Source: UBA1847 sp942492205
Lineage (GTDB): Bacteria; Pseudomonadota; Gammaproteobacteria; Steroidobacterales; Woeseiaceae
DNA length: 64,000 nt
NCBI GenBank assembly: GCA_942492205.1
Contig: CALODT010000002.1
Span: 62,001 to 126,000, forward strand
Direction: 5' to 3'
Part shown: piece by piece, positions 7,985-16,585 of the stretch
Position numbering within the stretch: the first letter of the stretch is position 1
Layout of the letters: every line of letters begins with the position of its first letter
The notes under the pieces: model-generated
Databases searched by the model: none
What the model was told of the DNA's origin: nothing
The model's input: only the letters and a program-made list of their open reading frames with translations
Program-made: the position numbers and the translations under genes

Positions 7985-10165
7985 CTAGTAAACGGTCGCG
8001 CCTTCCTCGAGAATGCGCGGCGTCACGAAGATCAACAGCTCGGCCTTGTTGTCCGTACGCTGCTTGCTGCGGAACAACGCACCGGCAACCGGAATGTCGC
8101 CGAGGAACGGAACCTTGTTGATTGTCTCGCGACGCTCTGTCTCGTAGATACCACCGAGAACGACCGTTTGGCCGTTGGCAACCAGTACCTGCGTTTCAAC
8201 CGACCGCGTATCGATACTTGGTACCGTGCCGCCCAGGCCGCCGGTCGAGATGATCTCGCCAACGTTATCCTTGCTGACACGCAGGTCCATGATGATGTTG
8301 TTGTCCGGTGTAATCTGCGGTGTTACGACCAGCTCCAGGACAGCTTCCTTGAACTGAATCGTCGTTGCGCCCGAAGAAGCCGACTGCTGGTATGGAATCT
8401 CCACGCCCTGCTTGATGGTGGCCTCTTTCTGGTTTGCCGTAATGACGCGAGGCGTCGATACGATTTCGCCACGACCTTCCGCTTCGAGGGCGGTCAGCTC
8501 CAGGTCAACGAGGTAATCATTCTCCAGAACAGCCAGGGAGAAACGACCGGCCGCATCCGCAATCGGCAGCGGTACGTTGTAGCGATCGTTCAGCGTTGGC
8601 AGTTCGAGCAGCGTAGTGCTGGTTGGATCCGCCAGGTTCTCCAGGTATGTGCTGATGATGTTGTCCGTACCCGTGCCAGTGCCGCTGACGGTCGTCAGGC
8701 CTGTACTGCTCTCGTTCCAGGCAGTCACACCGAGGCGCACACCGAGGTCGCGGCTGAAGTCATCGTTGACGACGACGATACGCGACTCGATCAGTACCTG
8801 TTTGATGGGAATATCCAGCGTACGCACCAGCCGACGAATGTTTTGCAGGCTCTCTGCCGTGTCCTGTACCAGCAGCGTGTTGGTGCGATCATCCACACCA
8901 ACGCTGCCGCGATCCGACGTCAGCGCGCTGCCACCGGCCTTGGCCGTAATCAAAGACGCGAGGTCGGAAGCCTTGGCGTAGTTCACCTGCAGGAACTCGG
9001 AGTAAAGCGGCTCGAGTTCGCTGATGGCCATCTTGGCTTCGAGATCCGCCGTTTCACGTGCTGCAATCTCTTCGGCAGGGGCAACCATGATGACGTTGCC
9101 GTTCTGTCGCATGTCGAGGCCCTTGGTCGTCATCACGATGTCGAGTGCCTGGTCCCAGGGCACATTGCGCAGACGCAGCGTTACGTTGCCCTGAACCGTA
9201 TCCGAAACAACGATGTTCTTGCCCGACGTTTCAGCCAGCAGCTGCAGCACGGCACGCGTTTCGATGTCCTGGAAATTCAGAGTCAGGCGCTGACCTTCGT
9301 ATTCCTTGGTCTCCGAGAACAGGCTGGACTCCTCGCTACCTTCCTCGGCTGCCGGGTTGATCTCGATCGTGAATTCGTTGTCCGACTGGTAAGCAAGCTG
9401 CTCGTACTTGCCGTCTGCGGAGATAACGACGCGCGTGTCGAGGTTGGTCCGCAACGTGTCAACGGTGGTAACCGGCGTTGCAAAATCCATGACATCGAGA
9501 CGGCGCATCAGTTCAGCGGGAAGGCTCGTATCTTTGAATACGGCAACCACGCGTCCACCTTCCTGGCGAATATCTACCGGCGTCGACGGATCCGTCAGGT
9601 TGACGATCACGCGACCGCCGCCGTCGCGCGTGCGACGGAAATCAACGGCAGAAATGGCACGACTGCCAGGTGCTGCATAGGAGCGAGAAGTCGATGCGGG
9701 AGCGCTGGCGAACTGGGTAGTATCAGCGCTGTAATCACCACTTTCTCCGAGAATGACCGTGACGGTGTTGCCGCTGCGGCTCGTCTGGTACTCAACCATC
9801 GACCCCAGGTTGAGGACGACGCGAGTGCGGCCATTGGCTTCGGCGGTAAGCACCGTATCCAGCGGGCCCAGGTTGACGTCGCGGCGACGCGAGCTAAGGC
9901 CCAGCGTCGTGTCCGGCAGATCGAGTGCAATCCTCGCAGGATTCTCAATCGTAAACGCCAGGGGCTCCGGCGCTGTATCACTCATGACCAGCTTCAGCTC
10001 GACTCGCTGGCCGGGCAGGCTCTGCACCTGAATGTCCTGCAGCCTGTTACCTTCCTGGGCGCCAGCACTTGCACCCCAGAAAAGCAGCAATGCCGCCTGT
10101 GCCAATGCGGCCAGTTTTAGCACCGATGTGCAACTGCCGGCCGTCGGTTTGATTTTGAGCATCAT
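7985..10165 (-). CDS. pilQ: Type IV pilus secretin
   Basis: Protein of 726 residues, the outer-membrane pore through which the pilus extends. A signal peptide ends near residue 36 (GASAGA then QEG). Two AMIN-type peptidoglycan-binding domains follow (about 40-135 and 165-270), then an STN/N0 domain (TLNFQDIETRAVLQLLAE), an N1-type domain and the secretin core with GVEIPYQQ and VPFLGDIPVAGALFR near the C-terminus. It is the last gene of the pilMNOPQ run, 27 bases after pilP. Two adjacent ATG codons start the ORF; either could be used. Confidence 0.97.
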   Translation of the reverse strand: MMLKIKPTAGSCTSVLKLAALAQAALLLFWGASAGAQEGNRLQDIQVQSLPGQRVELKLVMSDTAPEPLAFTIENPARIALDLPDTTLGLSSRRRDVNLGPLDTVLTAEANGRTRVVLNLGSMVEYQTSRSGNTVTVILGESGDYSADTTQFASAPASTSRSYAAPGSRAISAVDFRRTRDGGGRVIVNLTDPSTPVDIRQEGGRVVAVFKDTSLPAELMRRLDVMDFATPVTTVDTLRTNLDTRVVISADGKYEQLAYQSDNEFTIEINPAAEEGSEESSLFSETKEYEGQRLTLNFQDIETRAVLQLLAETSGKNIVVSDTVQGNVTLRLRNVPWDQALDIVMTTKGLDMRQNGNVIMVAPAEEIAARETADLEAKMAISELEPLYSEFLQVNYAKASDLASLITAKAGGSALTSDRGSVGVDDRTNTLLVQDTAESLQNIRRLVRTLDIPIKQVLIESRIVVVNDDFSRDLGVRLGVTAWNESSTGLTTVSGTGTGTDNIISTYLENLADPTSTTLLELPTLNDRYNVPLPIADAAGRFSLAVLENDYLVDLELTALEAEGRGEIVSTPRVITANQKEATIKQGVEIPYQQSASSGATTIQFKEAVLELVVTPQITPDNNIIMDLRVSKDNVGEIISTGGLGGTVPSIDTRSVETQVLVANGQTVVLGGIYETERRETINKVPFLGDIPVAGALFRSKQRTDNKAELLIFVTPRILEEGATVY

Positions 10166-10192
10166 CCAATTACTCCCAGTTCCATTCAGGTG

Positions 10193-10717
10193 TCAGTCTG
10201 TCAGACTGACTGCGGCATCTCTCTCGATATAGCCGCCGATTCCGTCAGAAATAATTTCTACCAGAGCGATTTCTGATTCAGAAATTTCGGTGATTCGTCC
10301 GTCATTTTGCCCCAAATAGTTGCCGGGAACGACTCGGTGAATCAGACCGTCAGAGGTCCGTACCAGACCATACATTGTTTCGCCAATATAAAGCGTTCCA
10401 ACCATGCCAAGAGAATCCAGCGGAAAGCTCTCCAGGTACTCCCGGCTACGGTCAAGATCAGGCCGCGTACCGCCGGTGCTGCCCGAAGCCTGCGGCGTAT
10501 CGGGCACGAACGGTGAGCGCAGGCCCTGCGCATCGGCGACGTAGGTGAAAATCTCGTAAGGCGTAATCTCGGGCAACGGCTCTATACGTCCACCCGGCCG
10601 CGCCTTGATTTCGTTAATGTACTGATCGAGATCGTCCATGTCGCCCGCGCACGCAGAGAGCAGGACAGTCGACAGGGCGACCAGCAGTACGTTCTTTACT
10701 ATCAGGGAAGCACGCAT
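10193..10717 (-). CDS. pilP: Type IV pilus inner-membrane lipoprotein
   Basis: Protein of 174 residues with a lipoprotein signal peptide (lipobox LSAC, lipidated Cys23). The C-terminal part is a small beta domain (GTLYIGETMYGLVRTSDGLIHRV) that in the family contacts the N0 domain of PilQ and so links the PilMNO inner-membrane platform to the secretin. The LDQYI helix after the Cys is the part that binds PilNO. It starts 2 bases after the pilO stop. Confidence 0.94.
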   Translation of the reverse strand: MRASLIVKNVLLVALSTVLLSACAGDMDDLDQYINEIKARPGGRIEPLPEITPYEIFTYVADAQGLRSPFVPDTPQASGSTGGTRPDLDRSREYLESFPLDSLGMVGTLYIGETMYGLVRTSDGLIHRVVPGNYLGQNDGRITEISESEIALVEIISDGIGGYIERDAAVSLTD

Positions 10718-10719
10718 TA

Positions 10720-11319
10720 TCAGTCTGCCTCCTCGTCAAGGTAGCGGTAGGTCTTTGCCGTGACCTCGATGCTGAGATCGTCGAAAGTCTTGTTGTCTTC
10801 GCGCGTAATGTTGATGTCGTGAAGCGTCACGATTCGTGGCAACGCCGCGATGCCGCCGACGAAGTTGCCGATCTCATGGTAGCTGCCGGTCAGTCGAATC
10901 GAGATCGGCTTTTCGGCATAGAAGTCCTTGCGAACCTCTCCACGCGGCACGAACAGTTTTTCCTGCAGGCCGGCGGCGAGTCCCGTTTGCGAGATATCGA
11001 CGATCAGGCTCGGTATTTCGGTTTCGCCGGGCAGCTGCCTCAGCATGGTGCCGAAGGACTGCTCAATCTGTGCCAGCTGCGCTTTGTAGGCGTCGTAGTT
11101 CGCCGCCTTGCGCTGCTTGCTCTCGAACGTGGTGCGCAATGCTTTTTCTTCTTCCTGCACGCGCTCCAGCTGCGGAGCCTTGTCCTTGACAATAAACCAG
11201 TAGGTGCCCAGGCCGACAACCAGCACGAACACGATAGCGATGACGGCAATGCGGAAAACGAGCGGCCAGCGGCCAACGTCATTGACGTCCAGGCTCTGAA
11301 GTTCTTCTACGAGGTTCAT
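10720..11319 (-). CDS. pilO: Type IV pilus alignment protein PilO
   Basis: Protein of 199 residues. It has a short cytoplasmic N-terminus, one membrane helix at about 24-44, a periplasmic coiled coil (about 48-90, rich in Lys/Glu/Gln) and a ferredoxin-like C-terminal domain. PilO pairs with PilN in the inner membrane. Its start overlaps the pilN stop by 4 bases (ATGA), matching the tight 1:1 expression expected of PilN and PilO. Confidence 0.94.
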   Translation of the reverse strand: MNLVEELQSLDVNDVGRWPLVFRIAVIAIVFVLVVGLGTYWFIVKDKAPQLERVQEEEKALRTTFESKQRKAANYDAYKAQLAQIEQSFGTMLRQLPGETEIPSLIVDISQTGLAAGLQEKLFVPRGEVRKDFYAEKPISIRLTGSYHEIGNFVGGIAALPRIVTLHDINITREDNKTFDDLSIEVTAKTYRYLDEEAD

Positions 11320-11882
11320 TCGGCCTCCTCCCGCTCAGCGCCTGATCGTTTCTGCTTCAGGTACACGACGAACTCCGCCTGACGGGACGCGCCCGACTGC
11401 TTCGTCTCAACGCGCTCGACTTCCGGGTCGCCCATCCACGCGGAGGCGTCAATCTGGCGCATCAACGCAGATACTCGCGTACTCGACTGGGCGATGCCGC
11501 GAATCTCGACGCGTGATCCGGTCTGTTTCATGCCGGTCAGGTAGACACCCTCGGGGAGCTGGCGAACCAGCTCGTCGAACAGATGCACGATCTCCGGGCG
11601 ACTCTTCTGCAACTCTTCGATGATTTCCATGCGAGCTAGCAGACGTTCTTTCTGTCGCTCCAGACCGTCGATCTCGGTAATGCTCTTGTCGAGCTCCACG
11701 ATCTCGTTCGTCAGCCGCTTGTTGCGCTGCTGCTGGCCATCAATCATCTGTGAGTAAGCGAATACCGTCGCGAGGACAACGGCGATGCCGGCGACGACTG
11801 CACCGCCGGCAGCGACGCCGAAATCTCTTTGGCGCTTCTTGCGTTCAGCCTCGCGCCACGGGAGTAGATTAATATTTGGCAT
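11316..11882 (-). CDS. pilN: Type IV pilus assembly protein PilN
   Basis: Protein of 188 residues. The cytoplasmic N-terminal motif NINLLPWRE (residues 3-11) is the conserved segment that docks into PilM. It is followed by a membrane helix at about 23-45, a coiled coil and a ferredoxin-like periplasmic domain (GVYLTGMKQTGSRVEIRG). Only one base separates it from pilM. The family role is inner-membrane alignment of the pilus machine. Confidence 0.95.
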   Translation of the reverse strand: MPNINLLPWREAERKKRQRDFGVAAGGAVVAGIAVVLATVFAYSQMIDGQQQRNKRLTNEIVELDKSITEIDGLERQKERLLARMEIIEELQKSRPEIVHLFDELVRQLPEGVYLTGMKQTGSRVEIRGIAQSSTRVSALMRQIDASAWMGDPEVERVETKQSGASRQAEFVVYLKQKRSGAEREEAE

Positions 11883-11883
11883 A

Positions 11884-12945
11884 TTAGTCGAAGCTCCTTA
11901 GTGCAAGGCCGCAGGCTGTAAGCAAGGCTGTTGCATCTTTGTTGACGCCCTGTGATTTTGCTTTGGATGAAATTTTCATTTGCCCGAGCGGGTCACCCAC
12001 TTCGGTCGGTATGCCTACGCGACTCGAAATAACGTCCGCGATGCCCGGGATGTTCGCGCAACCACCGCAAACAAGAATCATGTCCGGCTGCTCGCGGCCG
12101 CCGCCCGATGCCAGATAGAACTGCAACGAACGGCTGACCTGTTGTGTCATGTCGTCGATAAACGGTTCCAGCACTTCGGGTTGGTAATTACTTGGCAAAC
12201 CACCCTGCTTCTTGGCGCGGCCGGCATCTTCCATCGACAGGCCGTAGGTTCGCATGATCTCTTCGGTGAGCTGCTGGCCGCCGAAGTTGAAGTCGCGCGT
12301 GTAAATAACTTTGAGGTCCTGGAGCACACTGAACGTCGTGCTGCTTGCGCCTATATCGACGACCGCGACAGACTGTCCGATTCCGCCGTCCGGAATCTGG
12401 TGGCTCAACAGGCGACACGCATTCTCGAGCGCGAAAGCTTCGACGTCGACTATTTGAGCTTCCAGGCCCGCAGCCCTGACAGCCGACTGGCGTTGCTCTA
12501 CGTTTTCCGTACGTGTTGCTACCAGCAGTACGTCCATGAGTTCGGGGTCTTTCTCATTCGGGCCGATTACTTCGTAGTCGAAACTGACCTCTTCCATCGG
12601 AAACGGAATGTACTGGTCGGCCTGAATCTCGACCTGTCCCTCGAGGTCTCTCGTGGAAAGGCTCGATGGCATCTGAATTACTTTGGTGATTGCTGCATCA
12701 CCACTGATTGCGACAGCCACGTCGCTTGCCTTTGCTCCAGCACGTTTTACGGCGCGACGAATCGCTTCGCCGACCGCTTTGGCGTCGACGATGGCTTTTT
12801 CGCTCACCGAACTGGGAGGGGTAGGCTCTGCTGAGTAAGACTCGACCCGATAGCGCTTTCCGCTTTGTGAGAGCTCTATCAGTTTGACCGACGATGTCGT
12901 GATATCGAGGCCCAGCAATGGCGGTTTCTTATTGCCAAAAAGCAC
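11884..12945 (-). CDS. pilM: Type IV pilus actin-like ATPase PilM
   Basis: Protein of 353 residues with the FtsA/actin fold: LLGLDITTSSVKLIEL at about 10-25 (phosphate 1 loop), VAVVDIGASSTTFSVL (phosphate 2) and VCGGCANIPGI (adenosine loop). It binds PilN at the cytoplasmic membrane face. The start is GTG at 12945, preceded by AAGGA. It is first in the pil operon and divergent from mrcA, with 359 bases between them; this order is widely conserved in gammaproteobacteria. Confidence 0.95.
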   Translation of the reverse strand: MLFGNKKPPLLGLDITTSSVKLIELSQSGKRYRVESYSAEPTPPSSVSEKAIVDAKAVGEAIRRAVKRAGAKASDVAVAISGDAAITKVIQMPSSLSTRDLEGQVEIQADQYIPFPMEEVSFDYEVIGPNEKDPELMDVLLVATRTENVEQRQSAVRAAGLEAQIVDVEAFALENACRLLSHQIPDGGIGQSVAVVDIGASSTTFSVLQDLKVIYTRDFNFGGQQLTEEIMRTYGLSMEDAGRAKKQGGLPSNYQPEVLEPFIDDMTQQVSRSLQFYLASGGGREQPDMILVCGGCANIPGIADVISSRVGIPTEVGDPLGQMKISSKAKSQGVNKDATALLTACGLALRSFD

Positions 12946-13040
12946 GTTTTTTTCCTTCTAAGTCGGTAAGTTGCGAGTCTTACGTCGGTTGGACCTGAAC
13001 AAATCGCTTTAACTATATATCAATAAAATGTTAAATAAAA

Positions 13041-13056
13041 CGTGACTTTGCTCACG
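13041..13056. promoter_or_regulatory. CRP/Vfr-family binding site candidate
   Basis: CGTGA-CTTTGC-TCACG contains the exact GTGA-N6-TCAC core of the CRP-family consensus, flanked by AAAA on the left. It overlaps the -35 of the candidate mrcA promoter and lies about 96 bases upstream of the pilM start. In Pseudomonas the CRP homologue Vfr controls type IV pilus functions. Control of this site by such a protein is inference. Confidence 0.5.
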
Positions 13057-13075
13057 ATCCACCGATCCCTATAGT
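13048..13075 (+). promoter_or_regulatory. Candidate sigma-70 promoter for mrcA
   Basis: TTGCTC (13048-13053) and TATAGT (13070-13075) are separated by 16 bases. It would give a leader of about 220 bases before mrcA. The -35 lies inside the CRP-like palindrome, so a bound regulator could repress here. Confidence 0.4.
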
Positions 13076-13304
13076 AATGCCCTCGTATGGCAAGATTCCG
13101 TGAACCAGTCGGCGCATAGCACTGAGACTCGTTATTGCAGCCGTCAGCCAAGCCCGTCTATCATCGGCCGCCGTTCATCGACAGGCAGACCCCTTGCCCC
13201 TGAAATGCCATATTTCCTCCACCTGGCCCACATGACGTTACCTTTATATAGGGCCAGACAGGGCTTGCATAAAACGGGACAAAAGGCGGAAATCGCCAGC
13301 TAAT

Positions 13305-15890
13305 ATGCGTAAACAACCTAAAACAAACAAGAACCTGCGTCACAAACGGCGCCGCCGCGCGCTGCGCGGTGTCGTTCTGGCCCTTGGCCTGGGTATTTCG
13401 GCATCGATCGGCGCGGTGGCTGCCGTTATCGGCGCCTATTACTTTGTCGAGCCCGGCCTGCCCAAAGCGGAGACCATTCGGGATATTCCACTGCAGATTC
13501 CGCTGCGCATATTCAGTCGCGACGGCTACCTGATATCGGAGATCGGTGAGCGGCGGCGCATCCTGGTCACATTTGACGATCTGCCGCCGCATGTCGTACA
13601 GGCCTTCATCTCTGCCGAGGATCGGCGCTTCTTCGAACACCCGGGTATCGACTACCAGGGCATCTTGCGATCATTTGCGCGCCTCTTGCAGAGTGGCGAA
13701 ATCAGCGGCGGCGGCAGCACGCTGACGCAGCAGCTGGCCCGGGATTACTTCCTGACACGCGAGCAGCTGTTCACACGCAAACTGCGCGAAGCGTTTCTCG
13801 CCTACAAGATCGAACAGGAATTCACGAAACAGCAGATCATGGCGCTGTTTCTCAACAAGATGTTCTTCGGCCAGCGCGCCTACGGCGTCGCCGCTGCGGC
13901 GCAGGTCTATTTCAACAAGTCGCTTGATCAAATCAATGCGGCAGAGGCAGCAACGCTTGCCGGCGTATTGCCGGCCCCCTCCCGGTACAACCCGGTATAC
14001 AGCGCGGCTAACGCAACGATGCGGCGCAATTACGTCCTCGGACGCATGCACGATCTGGGCTACATTGATAACGCCCTGTATGAGGAATCGACCGCGTTGC
14101 CGATGGAGTCGCAGCTCTATGGCGCAGCCGTCGAACTGAATGCGCCGTACGTGGCCGAGATGGTGCGCAGTGAAATGTTGCGGCGCTATGGCGAGGACAC
14201 CTACACGGCCGGCTTTCAGGTTGTAACAAGTCTCGACTCGCGCCTGCAGAAAGCGGCCAATTATGCGCTGCGCAACGGCCTGCTCGAGTTCACGCGTCGT
14301 CGCGGCTACCGCGGTCCGATACGAAACATGCAGCTTGACGAGCAAGCGCTCGCTGCCGCCTTTGAGGAATGGCCGATCGAGCTTCGCGAAGCGCTGGAGC
14401 AGTACGCGCCTGGAGGCCTGTCCGTAGCCGTTGTCCGGGCGCTTTCCGAGAATGACTCGGCGCAGATCGTTTTCAACGGCGGCATCGAGGCGACTTTGCC
14501 CTGGACAGGAATTCAATGGGCCAAGCCGTTTATTGATCGAGAGACGACAGGACCGGCGCCGGAAAATGTCGAGGATGTGCTGGCCGTCGGCGACCTTATA
14601 TACGTCATGCCTACGACCCGTGGCAGCTGGGCGCTGGCGCAGGTTCCGGAGGCGCAAGGCGCCATTGTATCGATCGACCCTTACGACGGCGCGGTCAGCG
14701 CGCTGGTCGGCGGCTTCGACTATACGATAAGCAAGTTTAACCGCGCGCGGCAGGCCTACCGGCAGCCGGGCTCCTCGTTCAAGCCGTTCATTTATTCGGC
14801 CGCACTCGAACACGGCAACACGCCGGCAACCGTCGTGCTCGATGCGCCGGTGGTCATAAACTCCTCGGAGCTCGAAGCGGTCTGGCGGCCCATTAATTAC
14901 AGTGGCCGCTTTTATGGCCCGACCCGCATGCGCGAGGCACTGGTTCGCTCGATGAACCTGGTGTCCGTAAGGCTGCTGCTGTTTGAAACGGGCGTCGGCA
15001 ATGCCGTCAGGCACATCGAGAAATTCGGCTTCGGCGATGCCGCGTTGCCGCGCAACGGGTCGCTTGCGCTCGGCGGCGGGGCGGCCTCTCCGCTGGACAT
15101 GGCACAGGGCTATGCGACGATCGCGAATGGCGGCCATGCGATCAAGCCCTACGTGATCGATGCTATCTACGGCCCGGAAAGTGAAACGCTTTACAGGGCG
15201 GAACCGGCCATTGTCTGCGACGACTGTATTGTCACAGACGATGACAGGGGATTCGACAGCAGTGAGGCACCACTGATGACGCTGGAGGAAATCGCTGATG
15301 TCGCACTCGACTACCGTCCCGATGCCAGCACGGACCCCGAGCTCTTTGCAGGCATAAACGTCGCGCCGCAGGCAATCAGCCCGCAAAACATATTCCTGGT
15401 GCAGGACATGATGCGCGACGTTATCCGCCGTGGTACCGGTCGCAAAGCAATGGCACTGGGTCGTCGCGACCTTTCCGGCAAGACGGGCACCTCGAATGAT
15501 CGACGCGACGCCTGGTTCGGAGGCTTCAACGGCGACCTGGCCAGCATTGTCTGGGTCGGGTACGACGACGACCTGCCGTTGGGGCCCCGCGAAGAGGGAT
15601 CGGCCACCGCGCTGCCAATCTGGGTGGATTTCTCCCGCATCGCGCTGGCCGGTGTAGCAGAGAACCAGATGCCGATGCCGGAAGGCATCGTGTCGGTAAA
15701 GATCGACCGCGAGACAGGCTGCCCTGCCCGCGCAGGCCAGGGCAATGTTGTATTCGAGGTGTTCCGCGAAGGCACCGTCCCTACCTGTGAGTACATCGAT
15801 GACGCGCCCGACATCTTCAACAATGCGTCCGGCATCGACGCTATACCCGACGAAGAACCCAAGGCCGAGGAAGAGGAAACTCTTTTCTAG
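13305..15890 (+). CDS. mrcA: Penicillin-binding protein 1A (bifunctional)
   Basis: Protein of 861 residues that polymerises and crosslinks peptidoglycan. A basic N-terminus and a membrane helix (about 22-47) precede the GT51 glycosyltransferase domain, with catalytic Glu105 in EDRRFFEHPG and GGSTLTQQLA at 136-145. An OB-like insert precedes the transpeptidase domain with SSFK near 490, SMN near 549 and KTGT near 725. The C-terminal tail is acidic. The usual mrcA symbol is used; ponA is a synonym. Divergence from pilM matches the common gammaproteobacterial order. Confidence 0.96.
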   Translation: MRKQPKTNKNLRHKRRRRALRGVVLALGLGISASIGAVAAVIGAYYFVEPGLPKAETIRDIPLQIPLRIFSRDGYLISEIGERRRILVTFDDLPPHVVQAFISAEDRRFFEHPGIDYQGILRSFARLLQSGEISGGGSTLTQQLARDYFLTREQLFTRKLREAFLAYKIEQEFTKQQIMALFLNKMFFGQRAYGVAAAAQVYFNKSLDQINAAEAATLAGVLPAPSRYNPVYSAANATMRRNYVLGRMHDLGYIDNALYEESTALPMESQLYGAAVELNAPYVAEMVRSEMLRRYGEDTYTAGFQVVTSLDSRLQKAANYALRNGLLEFTRRRGYRGPIRNMQLDEQALAAAFEEWPIELREALEQYAPGGLSVAVVRALSENDSAQIVFNGGIEATLPWTGIQWAKPFIDRETTGPAPENVEDVLAVGDLIYVMPTTRGSWALAQVPEAQGAIVSIDPYDGAVSALVGGFDYTISKFNRARQAYRQPGSSFKPFIYSAALEHGNTPATVVLDAPVVINSSELEAVWRPINYSGRFYGPTRMREALVRSMNLVSVRLLLFETGVGNAVRHIEKFGFGDAALPRNGSLALGGGAASPLDMAQGYATIANGGHAIKPYVIDAIYGPESETLYRAEPAIVCDDCIVTDDDRGFDSSEAPLMTLEEIADVALDYRPDASTDPELFAGINVAPQAISPQNIFLVQDMMRDVIRRGTGRKAMALGRRDLSGKTGTSNDRRDAWFGGFNGDLASIVWVGYDDDLPLGPREEGSATALPIWVDFSRIALAGVAENQMPMPEGIVSVKIDRETGCPARAGQGNVVFEVFREGTVPTCEYIDDAPDIFNNASGIDAIPDEEPKAEEEETLF

Positions 15891-15904
15891 GGGACACCTG
15901 ACGA

Positions 15905-16516
15905 ATGAGCCGACCAAAGAGCAACGATTCCGAGCGAGCCAGAACCCTCGTCGCCCAGGAGGCCGCGCGCATCATCGTCGATCACGGCGTACGTGACTAC
16001 CGCCTGGCAAAACAGAAGGCGGCCGACCGGCTCGGCATTCTCGGTCGCGGCGCATTGCCGGGTAACGCGGAAGTTGAGGCGGCCGTGTCCGAACACCTCG
16101 AGATCTTCGGCGGCGAATCACACGCCGATCACCTGCGCCTCATGCGAGTCGCTGCGTTGTCTGCTATGGAGCTGTTGTCGGCGTTCTCGCCGCGTCTCGT
16201 GGGCCCGGTGCTGGTTGGCACGGCCGATGAGAACTCGGCGGTCAACCTGCACCTGTTTGCCGACAGTGCCGAGTCAGTCGCCATGGAACTTGCAGAGATC
16301 GGCATCAGCTACCGGCCCTACGAACGCCGCCTGAAAAGTCGTCGCAATCGCGTCGAGACCTTTGCCGGTTTCGAGTTTCATCACAGTAACAGCGCAATCC
16401 AGGCGACCGTGTTTCCGATTGACGGCATTCGCCAGGCCCCGATGAGCCCTATCGACGGGAAGCCGATGAAACGCGCCGCGTCCGACGCCGTACAGCTATT
16501 GCTCGAGCACGTCTGA
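15905..16516 (+). CDS. Conserved-looking protein of unknown function
   Basis: Protein of 203 residues, no signal peptide or membrane segment. The N-terminal third is helical and charged (ERARTLVAQEAARIIVDHG). The middle (LVGPVLVGTADENSAVNLHLF) has alternating strand-like stretches and an acidic pair that loosely recall a nucleotidyltransferase fold. The C-terminus has PIDG twice. It starts 14 bases after mrcA, so it is probably cotranscribed, and a strong terminator follows. I do not recognise the family with certainty; the nucleotidyltransferase idea is a weak inference. Confidence 0.75.
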   Translation: MSRPKSNDSERARTLVAQEAARIIVDHGVRDYRLAKQKAADRLGILGRGALPGNAEVEAAVSEHLEIFGGESHADHLRLMRVAALSAMELLSAFSPRLVGPVLVGTADENSAVNLHLFADSAESVAMELAEIGISYRPYERRLKSRRNRVETFAGFEFHHSNSAIQATVFPIDGIRQAPMSPIDGKPMKRAASDAVQLLLEHV

Positions 16517-16536
16517 CCGGGACCGAAGCAGGCACG

Positions 16537-16563
16537 AAAAAGGCCCCGAAACCGGGGCCTTTT
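16537..16563. terminator. Bidirectional terminator between the mrcA unit and gltA
   Basis: AAAAGGCCCCG (16537-16547 region) pairs with CGGGGCCTTTT to give an 11-bp stem with a 4-base loop. T-runs follow on both strands. It lies between two convergent genes and can serve both. Confidence 0.9.
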
Positions 16564-16585
16564 GTAGCACTGATAAACCGTGACC

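Larger units (their letters stand above)
12946..13304. other. Divergent pilM/mrcA control region
   Basis: This 359-base stretch holds no convincing gene. It has an A+T-rich block at about 13007-13045, a CRP-like palindrome at 13041-13056 and a sigma-70-like promoter facing mrcA at 13048-13075. A 67-codon frame at 13100-13303 has no recognisable content and is not called. The pilM promoter probably lies in the A+T-rich block, but I cannot fix its -35/-10 boxes. Confidence 0.6.

Noticed and set aside
7433..10120. An 895-codon plus-strand frame over aroK and pilQ
   Set aside because: It is antisense to two clear genes, has no recognisable domain, and reflects GC-rich codon use.
13100..13303. 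A 67-codon plus-strand frame upstream of mrcA
   Set aside because: Composition is unlike a protein and no ribosome-binding site is visible; it is likely mrcA leader.
13671..15917. A 748-codon minus-strand frame opposite mrcA
   Set aside because: It is a shadow of the PBP1A gene with no domain content.
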